Assembly (NCBI RefSeq): GCF_013041805.1
Contig: NZ_JABDRI010000106.1
Coordinates: 1-39,295 of the forward strand
Length of the DNA stretch: 39,295 bases
Reading direction: 5' to 3'
DNA from: Lutibacter sp.
Lineage (GTDB): Bacteria > Bacteroidota > Bacteroidia > Flavobacteriales > Flavobacteriaceae
The translations under genes and the position numbers were made by a program. Below are positions 14,978-23,671 of this stretch, one piece after another (position 1 is the first letter of the stretch; each line of letters starts with the position of its first letter). A model generated the notes under the pieces. It made no database searches. It worked only from the letters and a program-made list of their open reading frames with translations, and had not been told where the DNA came from.

Positions 14978-16300
14978 ATGAAAAAAATTTATTTCTTAAG
15001 CCTTTTAGGACTTCTTTTAAGTGTCAACCTTAGTGCTCAACAGGTTGCATTTGAGGAATATGACTTAAGCAACGGATTACATGTAATCTTACATCAAGAT
15101 AACTCAGCACCAGTCGTAACGACATCTGTAATGTACCATGTAGGTGCAAAAGATGAAGTTGAAGGTAGAACTGGGTTTGCACACTTTTTTGAACATTTAT
15201 TATTTGAAGGAACTGAAAATATTCCAAAAGGAGAATTTTTTAAAATAGTTTCTGCTAATGGAGGTTCTAATAATGCGAATACTACTCAAGATCGCACCTA
15301 TTATTATGAAACGTTCCCATCTAACAATTTGGCTTTAGGATTATGGTTAGAATCTGAAAGAATGTTACACCCTGTAATTAATCAAGATGGTGTTGATACA
15401 CAAAATGAAGTTGTTAAAGAAGAGAAAAGAGCAAGAATTGATAATGCTCCTTATGGAAAAATTATCTACAGAACTGGAATCAATCAACATATCTTTAATA
15501 AACATCCATATAAAAATTCAGTTATTGGTAGTATGGAAGATTTAGATGCTGCACAATTAGTTGAGTTTATAAATTTTCATAAAAAATTCTATGCACCTAA
15601 CAATGCTGTTTTAGTAGTTGCTGGGGATTTTGAAACTGAAGCAACTAAAAAGATGATTAAAGATTATTTTGGTGATATCCCTTCAGGTGAAAAAATTGAA
15701 AGAGTTCATATTGTTGAAGAACCTGTTGAAGCTGTGAAAGTAACGGAGTATGATTCTAATATTCAAATTCCAATAAAACTATTTATTTTTAGAACACCTT
15801 CTAGTAAAGATAAAGATGCTTATGTATTAGATATGGTTTCTTCAATTTTAACTAGCGGTAAAAGTTCAAGAATGTATAAAAGATTAGTTGAAAATAAAAA
15901 AGCTCTACAAGTTTTAGCTTTTAATGATTCACAAGAAGATTATGGTACATACATTATGGGCGCATTGCCATTAGGAGAAACATCATTAGATGAAATTGCT
16001 GCTGAAATGGAAGATGAAATAACAAAACTTCAAACTGAGTTAATTTCTGAAAAAGAATACCAAAAACTTCAAAATACGTTTGAAAACAGATTTGTAAATT
16101 CAAATTCAGGAGTTCAAAATATTGCAAATACATTGGCTAGAAATTATATGTTAAAAGGAAATACTAATTTAATTAATGATGAAATTAATATTTTCAGATC
16201 TATTACAAGAGAGGACATTAAACGTGTTGCGAATACTTATTTAAATAAAGGTCATAGAGTGGAAATGGATTATCTAAAAAAAGAAAGTGAACAACATTAA
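14978..16300 (+). CDS. M16 family zinc metallopeptidase, catalytically intact partner
   Basis: A 440-residue exported protein with a signal peptide ending near NLSA/QQ. The inverted zinc motif HFFEH lies at about residues 67-71 (AHFFEHLLFEGT), with the downstream acidic ligand in EVVKEEKRARID. The second M16 domain (about 200-430) is the substrate-chamber half. M16 proteases of this size work as pairs, and the next gene 4 nt downstream encodes a partner without the zinc motif. The protein is probably periplasmic or outer-membrane-associated and degrades peptides. The exact substrate is unknown. Confidence 0.95.
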   Translation: MKKIYFLSLLGLLLSVNLSAQQVAFEEYDLSNGLHVILHQDNSAPVVTTSVMYHVGAKDEVEGRTGFAHFFEHLLFEGTENIPKGEFFKIVSANGGSNNANTTQDRTYYYETFPSNNLALGLWLESERMLHPVINQDGVDTQNEVVKEEKRARIDNAPYGKIIYRTGINQHIFNKHPYKNSVIGSMEDLDAAQLVEFINFHKKFYAPNNAVLVVAGDFETEATKKMIKDYFGDIPSGEKIERVHIVEEPVEAVKVTEYDSNIQIPIKLFIFRTPSSKDKDAYVLDMVSSILTSGKSSRMYKRLVENKKALQVLAFNDSQEDYGTYIMGALPLGETSLDEIAAEMEDEITKLQTELISEKEYQKLQNTFENRFVNSNSGVQNIANTLARNYMLKGNTNLINDEINIFRSITREDIKRVANTYLNKGHRVEMDYLKKESEQH

Positions 16301-16303
16301 AAG

Positions 16304-18370
16304 ATGAAAAAACAAATGAAAACAAAAATAACAACTCTAATTGCTTTGTTTCTTCTTTCTTTAGGAGTAACAGCACAAATTGATAGAACAAAACAGCCTA
16401 AAGCAGGTCCAGCACCTAAAATAAATTTAGGAAAACCAAAAACTTTTGAGCTTAAAAATGGTTTAAAAGTGTTAGTTGTAGAAAATCATAAATTACCAAA
16501 AGTTACTGCGAGTTTAATTTTAGATAACGGGCCAATTTTTGAAGGTGACAAAGCGGGTTTAACTAGTATTGTTGGTGGTATGATGGGTAATGGAACAACT
16601 AATATTCCTAAAGATGAATTTGTTGAAGAAATAGACTTTTTAGGAGCATCACTTAATATTGGTAGCCAAAGCGCAAGTTTCAATACTTTGTCAAAATATT
16701 TTCCAAGAATATTAGAATTAATGGCTGATGCTACTCAAAATCCTTTATTCACAGAGGAAGAATTTGGAAAACAACAAACACAATTAATTGAAGGAATTAA
16801 ATCTGGAGAAAATAGTGTAGGTGAAATTGCAAGCAAGGTTGAAAATGCGTTAGTCTATGGTAAAAATCATCCTTATGGAGAATTTGCTTCCGAATCTACT
16901 GCTAATAATGTTACCATTGATGATGTTAAAAACTTTTATGCAACATACTTCAAACCTGCAAATGGGTATTTAGTAATTATTGGTGATGTAAATTTTAAAG
17001 ACGTTAAAAAATTAGTTAAAAAGAATTTTGATAAGTGGGAGAAAGGAACAGTTCCTGCATATACCATTCCAGAAGTTACGAATGTTGCAGAAACTGAAAT
17101 CAACTTTGTGAATATGCCAAATGCAGTTCAATCAAGTATCGCTGTAGTTAATACAGTTGATTTAAAAATGAGTAATCCAGATTATTTTCCGTTATTATTA
17201 GCCAATAAAATATTTGGTGGTGGTGGTGAAGGTAGACTTTTCTTAAACTTACGTGAAGATAAAGGTTATACCTATGGAGCCTACTCTAGTATAGGAAATA
17301 ATGAGAGAACTTCCTCTAAATTTAAATCTTCAGCTAGTGTAAGAAATATGGTTACAGATAGTGCTGTTGTAGAATTTATTAAAGAAATCAAAACTTTTAG
17401 AGATACGAAAGTAAGTGATGAAGAACTTAAGAATGCAAAAGCTGCTTATATAGGAAACTTTGTGATGGCGCTTGAAAGAACTTCAACAGCCGCTAATTAT
17501 GCCTTAAATATAGCAACTAAAAATTTATCAGAAGACTTTTACGAAACTTATTTAGAAAAAATTAATGCCGTAACTTCTGATGATATTCAACGTGTTGCTC
17601 AAAAATACTTTAGTGCTGATAATGCAAGAATAGTTATTGTAGGAAAAGCGTTAGATGTTTTACCTAATTTAGAAAAGATGCCTTATAAAATCAACTATTT
17701 TGATAAAGAGGCCAACGCAACTGATAAGCCAGAAATGACAAAGCCTATTCCTGCTGGTGTTACTAAACAAACTGTAATTGATACTTATTTAAATGCTATT
17801 GGTGGCGCTGAAAAATTAAAAGCATTAGAAAGTACTTTAGTGACTTATGAGGCAAGTGCTATGGGAAGTACAATTAAATCTACAGAAAAAAGAACTTCAA
17901 CCAAATATGCAAATGAAACTAGTATGGGTGGTAATGTTCTTGCAAAAGTAGTGATGACTAACGATGGTGTTTTTATGAATAAACAACCGTTGCCTCCTGC
18001 TATGGCAAATGATATGAAAAAAACGATAGGTACTTTTGTAGAAATTGGAATGTTAAATGATGAATCTGCAACGCTTACTGGTATAGAACCTCTAGATGGT
18101 AAAGATGCTTATGTAATTTTATCAAAAGGTGAAGTAGTAAGTATGTCTGTATATTTTGATGTTGAAACTGGACTAAAAGTAAAAGAAGCTCAAGTAGTAT
18201 CTATGAACGGACAAACTCAAAACCAAGAAGCTACTTTCAGTAATTATCAAGAATTTAATGGTGTTAAATTTCCAGGAACAAAAATTGGAAGTTTAGGACC
18301 TCAAAAAGTTGAATTTAAGTTAATTGATGCGAAAGTAAATGAAGGAGTTTCAGAAAGTGATTTTGAATAA
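16304..18370 (+). CDS. M16 family inactive partner with a C-terminal LolA-like extra domain
   Basis: A 688-residue exported protein. A signal peptide ends near GVTA/QID, and translation could equally start at the fifth codon (MKTKITT). The HxxEH motif is replaced (GLTSIVGGMMGNG), but the R/Y substrate-binding motif NLREDKGYTYGAYSS of the non-catalytic half is present. This fits the known active/inactive M16 pairs. Residues from about 480 on (start VIDTYLNAIGGAEKL) form an added domain that resembles the lipoprotein-sorting LolA/LolB fold family seen in Bacteroidota; that assignment is tentative. It is co-transcribed with the active partner and ends at a terminator at 18393-18420. Confidence 0.92.
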   Translation: MKKQMKTKITTLIALFLLSLGVTAQIDRTKQPKAGPAPKINLGKPKTFELKNGLKVLVVENHKLPKVTASLILDNGPIFEGDKAGLTSIVGGMMGNGTTNIPKDEFVEEIDFLGASLNIGSQSASFNTLSKYFPRILELMADATQNPLFTEEEFGKQQTQLIEGIKSGENSVGEIASKVENALVYGKNHPYGEFASESTANNVTIDDVKNFYATYFKPANGYLVIIGDVNFKDVKKLVKKNFDKWEKGTVPAYTIPEVTNVAETEINFVNMPNAVQSSIAVVNTVDLKMSNPDYFPLLLANKIFGGGGEGRLFLNLREDKGYTYGAYSSIGNNERTSSKFKSSASVRNMVTDSAVVEFIKEIKTFRDTKVSDEELKNAKAAYIGNFVMALERTSTAANYALNIATKNLSEDFYETYLEKINAVTSDDIQRVAQKYFSADNARIVIVGKALDVLPNLEKMPYKINYFDKEANATDKPEMTKPIPAGVTKQTVIDTYLNAIGGAEKLKALESTLVTYEASAMGSTIKSTEKRTSTKYANETSMGGNVLAKVVMTNDGVFMNKQPLPPAMANDMKKTIGTFVEIGMLNDESATLTGIEPLDGKDAYVILSKGEVVSMSVYFDVETGLKVKEAQVVSMNGQTQNQEATFSNYQEFNGVKFPGTKIGSLGPQKVEFKLIDAKVNEGVSESDFE

Positions 18371-18392
18371 AAAATAAAATAAATTTATTTAC

Positions 18393-18420
18393 AAAACGCC
18401 TCAAGAAATTGGGGCGTTTT
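18393..18420 (+). terminator. Terminator of the M16 peptidase pair
   Basis: An 11-bp stem (AAAACGCCTCA paired with TGGGGCGTTTT, one G-T wobble), a 6-nt loop and a T-run. It overlaps the stop codon of the convergent EamA gene by 1 nt and probably serves both strands. Confidence 0.85.
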
Positions 18421-19292
18421 TATTTTGACCTATTCACCAAATACACTCCAAACAAAATAATAAAACCAGAACTAAACTGCATCAACGTAACTTTCTCCCC
18501 ATCAAAAATACCCCAAGAAATAGCAACAATAGGAATTAAATATGTTACTGAAGACGAAAATATTGGATTAGAAATTTGAATAAGTCTATTAAACATAATT
18601 TTTGCAACTCCTGTACCAATTACTGCTAAAATTGTTAAATACAATAGTCCATTTAAACTTTGATCATTTGTTTCAAAGGTTTGGAAAAAATCAGTAAACC
18701 ATAAAACAATTAAAGTTGGAACAATTAACAAAAAGAAGTTACCAACTGTAATACTTAACGCATCTAAATCATGTAGGTATTTTTTCAAAATATTTACATT
18801 TAAGGCATAACCAACAGAGGATAACAAAATAAAACTTGCGTAGAAATAATCCTGATTAGGGTTAACTTCTGCTCCCTTTAAAATTAAAAGTATAGTTCCA
18901 ACTAACCCAATTAACACTCCAATTAGTTGCCTTTTTCTAAATCCAAAACCAAAAAGTAGTGCTCCAAAAATTAAGGTATTTAAAGGTGTTAAGGAATTTA
19001 GTATTGAAGCAATAGAACTATCTATTTTCTCAATGGCATAAGCAAATAAAAATGAAGGAAAAAAAGTTCCAACAAAACCATTTAAAGTTAAATAATACCA
19101 ATGCCGCTTTTTTATTTTTAATAAACGCTTAAACCCAATAAGCATCAAAAAAATAGCGGTAATAATAATTCTTAAAGCGCCAACTTGTATTGGCGATAAA
19201 CCTAATAAGGCCTTTTTCATTAAAATAAATGAACTCCCCCAAATTAAAGAAAGAACTATTAAATATACCCAGCGTAGCTTTCTATTTTCCAT
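18420..19292 (-). CDS. EamA/DMT family transporter
   Basis: About 290 residues from the ATG at 19292 (MENRKLRWVYL); an in-frame ATG at 19313 would add seven residues. Ten hydrophobic segments are visible in two EamA repeats, with the first helix motif LIWGSSFILMKKAL and a GTFFPSFLFAYAIE segment. DMT-family proteins export amino acids or other metabolites across the inner membrane; the substrate cannot be predicted. It stands alone, convergent to the M16 pair and divergent from the heavy-metal-domain lipoprotein. Confidence 0.9.
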   Translation of the reverse strand: MENRKLRWVYLIVLSLIWGSSFILMKKALLGLSPIQVGALRIIITAIFLMLIGFKRLLKIKKRHWYYLTLNGFVGTFFPSFLFAYAIEKIDSSIASILNSLTPLNTLIFGALLFGFGFRKRQLIGVLIGLVGTILLILKGAEVNPNQDYFYASFILLSSVGYALNVNILKKYLHDLDALSITVGNFFLLIVPTLIVLWFTDFFQTFETNDQSLNGLLYLTILAVIGTGVAKIMFNRLIQISNPIFSSSVTYLIPIVAISWGIFDGEKVTLMQFSSGFIILFGVYLVNRSK

Positions 19293-19384
19293 AGAATTTA
19301 AAATAAAGTACAAAAATGGGACAATTATTCGGATTTCAAATAATTAGTTTATAAATTCGCTACATATTATAATAGAGATATCTT

Positions 19385-19762
19385 ATGAGAATATTTAGTG
19401 TATATTTGGTCATTGTTTTAGCTTTTATTTCTTGTACTGAAGTAAAAAAAGAAAATACCGCAAAAGAACCAGAAACAATAAAACAAGAAGTTGCAGCTGT
19501 TTATAAAAATGTAGAAGTTGAAATTGAAGGAATGACATGTGAAATTGGTTGTGCAAGGTTAATTGAATCTAAACTATCCAAAGTGGAAGGAATTTCATAT
19601 TCAAATGTTGATTTTGCTTCAAAAACAGGGCAATTTACCTACGATACAAATAAAATAAGTAAAGAAGATGTTTCTGAAAAAATTAATGCAATTGCTGGCG
19701 GAGACCTATATAAAGTTGTGAAATCTACTGAAATTGAAAAGATTACAGAAAAAAGTGAATAA
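19385..19762 (+). CDS. Lipoprotein with a heavy-metal-associated (HMA) domain
   Basis: A 125-residue protein with a lipoprotein signal ending FISC, a charged linker, then an HMA domain from about residue 47: GMTCEIGCARLIESKL. The metal motif is MTCEIGC, with three residues between the cysteines instead of the usual two (MxCxxC), a difference from typical copper chaperones. Cu(I) or another soft metal is the likely ligand, in the periplasm or at the cell surface. It is followed 93 bp later by another small lipoprotein, possibly separately transcribed. Confidence 0.85.
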   Translation: MRIFSVYLVIVLAFISCTEVKKENTAKEPETIKQEVAAVYKNVEVEIEGMTCEIGCARLIESKLSKVEGISYSNVDFASKTGQFTYDTNKISKEDVSEKINAIAGGDLYKVVKSTEIEKITEKSE

Positions 19763-19855
19763 TATGGATAACTCTCTAACATATTTATTGTTTCTTTGTA
19801 TTTTAAATTAAATTTTAATAAATCTTAATATTTATCAATAAAAATCAATCTAAAA

Positions 19856-20191
19856 ATGAAAACATTTAAATTATTAATTGCAATTGCAATAATTAGTGTA
19901 ATTACAATTTCTTGTAAAGAAACTGAGAAAAAAGATCTAAAAGATGCTGTTTCAACAGAAGTTGAAGCTGCTAAAGATGCTGCCGAAGATGCTGCCGAAG
20001 ATGCTAAAGACGCTGTAGAAGAAGGTACCGAGAATCTTAAAGAAGGTGTTGAAAAAGCTGTTGACTCTTTAAGTGCTGATGCAAAAGAAGCTGCTGGTGC
20101 TGTTAAAGAAACAGTGAAAGAAGGAGCTGAAGCTGTAAAAGTAGGAGCTGAAAAAGTTAAAAAAGAAGTTAAAGATGTTATAAAACAATAA
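19856..20191 (+). CDS. Small Ala/Glu/Lys-rich lipoprotein of LEA/apolipoprotein-like composition
   Basis: A 111-residue protein. The signal peptide ends at ITISC, a lipobox. The rest is almost entirely A, E, D, K and V in amphipathic helical repeats with 11-residue-like spacing (AAKDAAEDAAEDAKDAVEEG and similar). No catalytic motif is visible. The composition resembles LEA-type stress proteins and YtxH-like proteins, so a stress or envelope-structural role is a guess. A 12-bp DNA tandem repeat at 19976 encodes part of it, which suggests recent repeat expansion. A terminator follows at 20211-20238. Confidence 0.8.
   Translation: MKTFKLLIAIAIISVITISCKETEKKDLKDAVSTEVEAAKDAAEDAAEDAKDAVEEGTENLKEGVEKAVDSLSADAKEAAGAVKETVKEGAEAVKVGAEKVKKEVKDVIKQ
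19976..20005 (+). repeat. 12-bp tandem repeat, 2.5 copies, inside the lipoprotein gene
   Basis: GATGCTGCCGAA occurs at 19976-19987 and again at 19988-19999, followed by GATGCT. It encodes DAAE repeats and keeps frame, so changes in copy number would lengthen or shorten the helix without breaking the gene. Confidence 0.8.
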
Positions 20192-20210
20192 ATTCTTTAT
20201 TTAAAATTTT

Positions 20211-20238
20211 AAAACTCCAATTATAAAATTGGAGTTTT
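20211..20238 (+). terminator. Bidirectional terminator between the lipoprotein and ctaA
   Basis: Perfect 12-bp arms (AAAACTCCAATT and complement) with a 4-nt loop and a T-run on the plus strand. The A-rich left flank gives a T-run on the minus strand for the convergent ctaA gene. Confidence 0.88.
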
Positions 20239-20239
20239 T

Positions 20240-21295
20240 TTATGTCTTATAATTTCTAACTGAAAAGAGTAAAAATAATAAGCTCATAAAATATAATAAT
20301 CCTACTAATTGATGGCTAACCCCATAAAATAATGGTATTTTACCATTTACATTAATAACAGTAAGCACGCCTAGAACAATTTGAAGAACAACGAGTACTG
20401 ACAAATAATTTATCCATCTTCGCGAAGATAATTCAACGTATGGCTTTAGTTTAAAAAACATATAAAATGTAAGAGCAGCTAAAACATAGGCTAACATTCT
20501 ATGAGTAAACTGAACAAATGCAGGTGCAAATAAATAAGTGTCATAGTTAATCATATTCCCCCAATTCCAATGTGTTGAATTTAATAGAACATTTGGAACA
20601 AACTCTCCATTCATATCTGGCCAAGTTGGGTAATACAATCCTCCTCGCATTCCTGCTAGCAATCCTGCAAAAATTAATTGAACAAAAGTTACGCTTAAAA
20701 CTACTGTAACAAATGATTTTCTATTTATTTTTCTAGCGCTTCCAAACCCGTAAACATCAGCAACCGTTTTAACCATGGCTGCAAACACTAATAATGCTAA
20801 AATAAAATGAATTGTAAGTTTATATGCATTTACCCAAGGTCTATTAATTAATCCACTTTGTACCATAATCCAGCCTGCAGAAGCAGTCAATACCGTTAAA
20901 AAAACAACCAAACCTAAACGCTTTATCAGATAGGAATCTATTTGTTTTTTTACTACAAAAATTATAAACGGAATTAAAAAAATAAATCCTAATGAGCGAA
21001 CCCAAAGTCTATGAAAATACTCCCAGAAATAAATAAATTTAAACTCATTGATCGTAAACATTGAATTTATCTTTTGAAACTGCGGTGTTTCTTTGTACAA
21101 TTCAAATGCTTCTACCCATTGCTCAGCATTTAATGGTGGAATTACACCCGTAATTATATCCCAACGAGTTATTGAAAGTCCAGAACCTGTTAAACGAGTT
21201 ATCCCTCCAATAACGACTTGCCCAACTAACATAATTAAACCAAGCAATAGCCAGTTTCTTATAATTTTTGAATATTTATATTTTTTTTTCATCAT
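20240..21295 (-). CDS. ctaA: Haem A synthase CtaA/COX15
   Basis: A 351-residue inner-membrane protein with about eight hydrophobic helices. Signatures are GGITRLTGSGLSITRWD with PP shortly after, the first haem-ligand region EYFHRLWVR, FTHRMLAYVLA and GVSHQLVGLL. It oxidises haem O to haem A for aa3-type cytochrome oxidase, so the organism should have such an oxidase. It directly follows gldD with no gap on the minus strand and ends at a bidirectional terminator. Length fits the COX15-like (type 2) branch. Confidence 0.93.
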   Translation of the reverse strand: MMKKKYKYSKIIRNWLLLGLIMLVGQVVIGGITRLTGSGLSITRWDIITGVIPPLNAEQWVEAFELYKETPQFQKINSMFTINEFKFIYFWEYFHRLWVRSLGFIFLIPFIIFVVKKQIDSYLIKRLGLVVFLTVLTASAGWIMVQSGLINRPWVNAYKLTIHFILALLVFAAMVKTVADVYGFGSARKINRKSFVTVVLSVTFVQLIFAGLLAGMRGGLYYPTWPDMNGEFVPNVLLNSTHWNWGNMINYDTYLFAPAFVQFTHRMLAYVLAALTFYMFFKLKPYVELSSRRWINYLSVLVVLQIVLGVLTVINVNGKIPLFYGVSHQLVGLLYFMSLLFLLFSVRNYKT

Positions 21296-21850
21296 CTATT
21301 GCCATTCTAAAGTTTCTACTAAATGAATAATATCTTTTTCTAAATAATTTATTGCAGGGCGAATTGAATCGTAATTAGGTTTTACATAAAAATATAATGC
21401 ACCAGACAGTACATGTTTTAAGCTATCTGTCGCTCTAAATTGAATATTTGTTGCCACATTCCCTTCAATTGTATATAATTTGGCGAAAACTCTTTTATCA
21501 AAATTTTCATAAGGTACAGCATTAATAACATCTGCTTTTACAGTATGTTCAAATGTAAGTTTTTCTACTTCTTTTAAAATCTCTTGTAAATTATTGTTTA
21601 CTGGTCTGTATGTAATATGGATTGTAGCTTTTAATGTTGGATATTGAATAGTTAACCAACAATTATTTTTAACAGAAATTATTGCATTACTAGAAGTTTC
21701 AAAATTATACGAACAGCTTGTATTTAATTTCTGATAAGAATAGTCAGGATATTCTAATTTCAAAAAAGCTTTTGGTTTTGGCAGGGTTTCGTTATCACAA
21801 GAAACCAAAAATGCAAAAATAATTATAATTACAATACTATAGTTTTTCAT
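21296..21850 (-). CDS. gldD: Gliding motility lipoprotein GldD
   Basis: A 184-residue lipoprotein (signal ending FLVSC). Features such as PKPKAFLKLEYPDYSYQ after the lipobox, NCWLTIQYP, ITYRPV and SGALYFYVKPNYDS match GldD, which is required for gliding and for secretion through the type IX system in Flavobacterium johnsoniae. It overlaps gldE by 14 nt and lies in the conserved order mutY-ssb-gldE-gldD, which supports the call. Its precise molecular role is not established. Confidence 0.93.
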   Translation of the reverse strand: MKNYSIVIIIIFAFLVSCDNETLPKPKAFLKLEYPDYSYQKLNTSCSYNFETSSNAIISVKNNCWLTIQYPTLKATIHITYRPVNNNLQEILKEVEKLTFEHTVKADVINAVPYENFDKRVFAKLYTIEGNVATNIQFRATDSLKHVLSGALYFYVKPNYDSIRPAINYLEKDIIHLVETLEWQ

Positions 21851-23168
21851 TTATATGGTCTCTATTTATGGTAATTTTAACTTGTTTTATCCTTTTTTTA
21901 TCTACCGATTCAATTTTAAACGAACAGTTATTAAATTTTATTATTTCCTTTTTTTTCGGAAACTTCCCACAAACTTCAAGAATAAAACCCGCAATGGTTT
22001 CAGATTCTCCTTTATTTTCCTCAAATACTTCAGTATTTGAAATTTCTAAAATTTTATAAAAATCCTTTAAATTAGTTTTTCCTTCAAATAAATAAGTATT
22101 TAAATCTAATTTTGAGTAAGACAAATCTTCGTCGTCATATTCATCGCTAATATCACCAACTATCTCTTCAATAACATCTTCTAAAGTTACAATTCCACTC
22201 GTTCCTCCATACTCATCAACCACTATGGCCAAGTGGTTTTTCTTTTCTTGAAATTCCTTCAATAAATCATCCAATTTTTTGTTTTCAGGAACAAAATAGG
22301 GTTCTCTTATTAATTCTTGCCATTCAAAGTTTTCTTTATTTAAATGTGGTAATAAATCTTTCGCATATAAAACTCCTATAATCTCATCAATATTTTCTTT
22401 ATATACAGGATTTCTTGAAAATCCTTTCTCTACAATATTACTAAGAACCTTGTTGTAAGTTTCGTCAAATGAGAGCGCAAAAATATCAATTCTAGGAATC
22501 ATAATTTGACTAGTTTCTGTATTTCCAAAATTTACAATTCCTTGTAAAATTTTCTGTTCATCTTCAGTTGTAGCCTCATTTGAAGTTAACTCTAAAGCTT
22601 GTGATAATTTTTCAACTGAAAGGTTAGACTGTTTTTTACCCAAACTATTCTCTATTCTATTTGTTAAACTCATTAACGGCAAACTAACAATAGTCAATAA
22701 GGAATTTAAGACTTTAAGTGGATAGGCCATAAAAGAGGCGAATTTTAGCGCATTTCTAGTAGCATATAGCTTTGGAAGTACTTCACCAAATAATAAAATT
22801 AAAAAAGTAACTAGTACAATTTCTATTATAAACTTTAATTCTATTGACGAAATATTACTAAAAATTACATCTCCAATATATGCAAAGAGCAAAACAACTA
22901 AAATATTTACAAAATTATTTGAAATAAGTATTGTTGCTAATAATTTTTGTGGATTTTCTAATAGTTCAACAACTGTTTTCTGAATTGTTGATTTAGATTC
23001 TGTAGCGTTAGTGATATCTTCTTTTGTGAGTGAAAAAAAGGCAACTTCTGCACCTGATATTAATGCCGATAATATCAGCAGTAAAAAAAGCACTACCATA
23101 CTTGATACTAACAAATAGTTAATATTTTCTGAAAATAAAATTAGTAAAAATGTGGGCTCAGGGTCCAA
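21837..23168 (-). CDS. gldE: Gliding motility-associated protein GldE (CNNM/CBS/CorC_HlyC family)
   Basis: A 443-residue protein with a CNNM-type membrane domain (about four hydrophobic helices to ~190, starting [13 protein letters not shown]), two CBS domains (about 205-340, including PRIDIFALS and [24 protein letters not shown]) and a C-terminal CorC/HlyC domain. In F. johnsoniae gldE overlaps gldD functionally. The wider family includes magnesium transport-related proteins. It follows ssb by 22 bp. Confidence 0.92.
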   Translation of the reverse strand: MDPEPTFLLILFSENINYLLVSSMVVLFLLLILSALISGAEVAFFSLTKEDITNATESKSTIQKTVVELLENPQKLLATILISNNFVNILVVLLFAYIGDVIFSNISSIELKFIIEIVLVTFLILLFGEVLPKLYATRNALKFASFMAYPLKVLNSLLTIVSLPLMSLTNRIENSLGKKQSNLSVEKLSQALELTSNEATTEDEQKILQGIVNFGNTETSQIMIPRIDIFALSFDETYNKVLSNIVEKGFSRNPVYKENIDEIIGVLYAKDLLPHLNKENFEWQELIREPYFVPENKKLDDLLKEFQEKKNHLAIVVDEYGGTSGIVTLEDVIEEIVGDISDEYDDEDLSYSKLDLNTYLFEGKTNLKDFYKILEISNTEVFEENKGESETIAGFILEVCGKFPKKKEIIKFNNCSFKIESVDKKRIKQVKITINRDHINEKL

Positions 23169-23190
23169 ATTAATTTATATTTAATTAAAC

Positions 23191-23631
23191 TTAGAATGGT
23201 AAGTCATCATCCTTTCCGTCATTTATTGATTGCTCCGGAAGAGTTGGTTCAATTGGTTTTTTATCAGCACCTTTTTCCGAAGCACTAGACCCTCCTGTTG
23301 TTGACAAAAACGTCATTTCAACTACATGAATTTCGGTAGTATACCTTTTCGTTTTGGTTTCATCTTCATACTGACGGGTTTTTATGCGTCCTTCGCAATA
23401 AATTTTATCCCCTTTGTGCAAATATTTTTCACAAATTTCAGCTAATTTATTTCTTACAACAATGTTGTGCCACTCTGTAGTTGTAACTTTTTCTCCAGTT
23501 TGCTTATTTGTATACGTTTCATTAGTTGCAATTGGAAAACGTCCAATTGAATTACCCCCTTCAAAATAATGCATTTTCACTTCATCGCCTAAATGCCCAA
23601 TAAGTATTACTTTATTAATTGTGCCAGCCAT
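23191..23631 (-). CDS. ssb: Single-stranded DNA-binding protein
   Basis: A 146-residue protein with an OB fold (residues 1-~110, start MAGTINKVILIGHLGDEV, then TEWHNIVV and YCEGRIKTRQYED), a disordered linker and the acidic DDDLPF tip that recruits repair and replication partners. Length is normal. It lies between mutY and gldE on the same strand. A TACTTTTG element at 23655-23662 is a possible promoter -7. Confidence 0.96.
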   Translation of the reverse strand: MAGTINKVILIGHLGDEVKMHYFEGGNSIGRFPIATNETYTNKQTGEKVTTTEWHNIVVRNKLAEICEKYLHKGDKIYCEGRIKTRQYEDETKTKRYTTEIHVVEMTFLSTTGGSSASEKGADKKPIEPTLPEQSINDGKDDDLPF

Positions 23632-23654
23632 AATAATCTAATTTATTTATATAC

Positions 23655-23662
23655 CAAAAGTA
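23655..23662 (-). promoter_or_regulatory. Possible -7 element for ssb
   Basis: TACTTTTG on the minus strand matches TAnnTTTG 23 bp before the ssb start, in the 40-bp gap after mutY. No TTG is found at the right distance upstream, so it is only a candidate for an internal promoter. Confidence 0.35.
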
Positions 23663-23671
23663 CTAAAAAAT

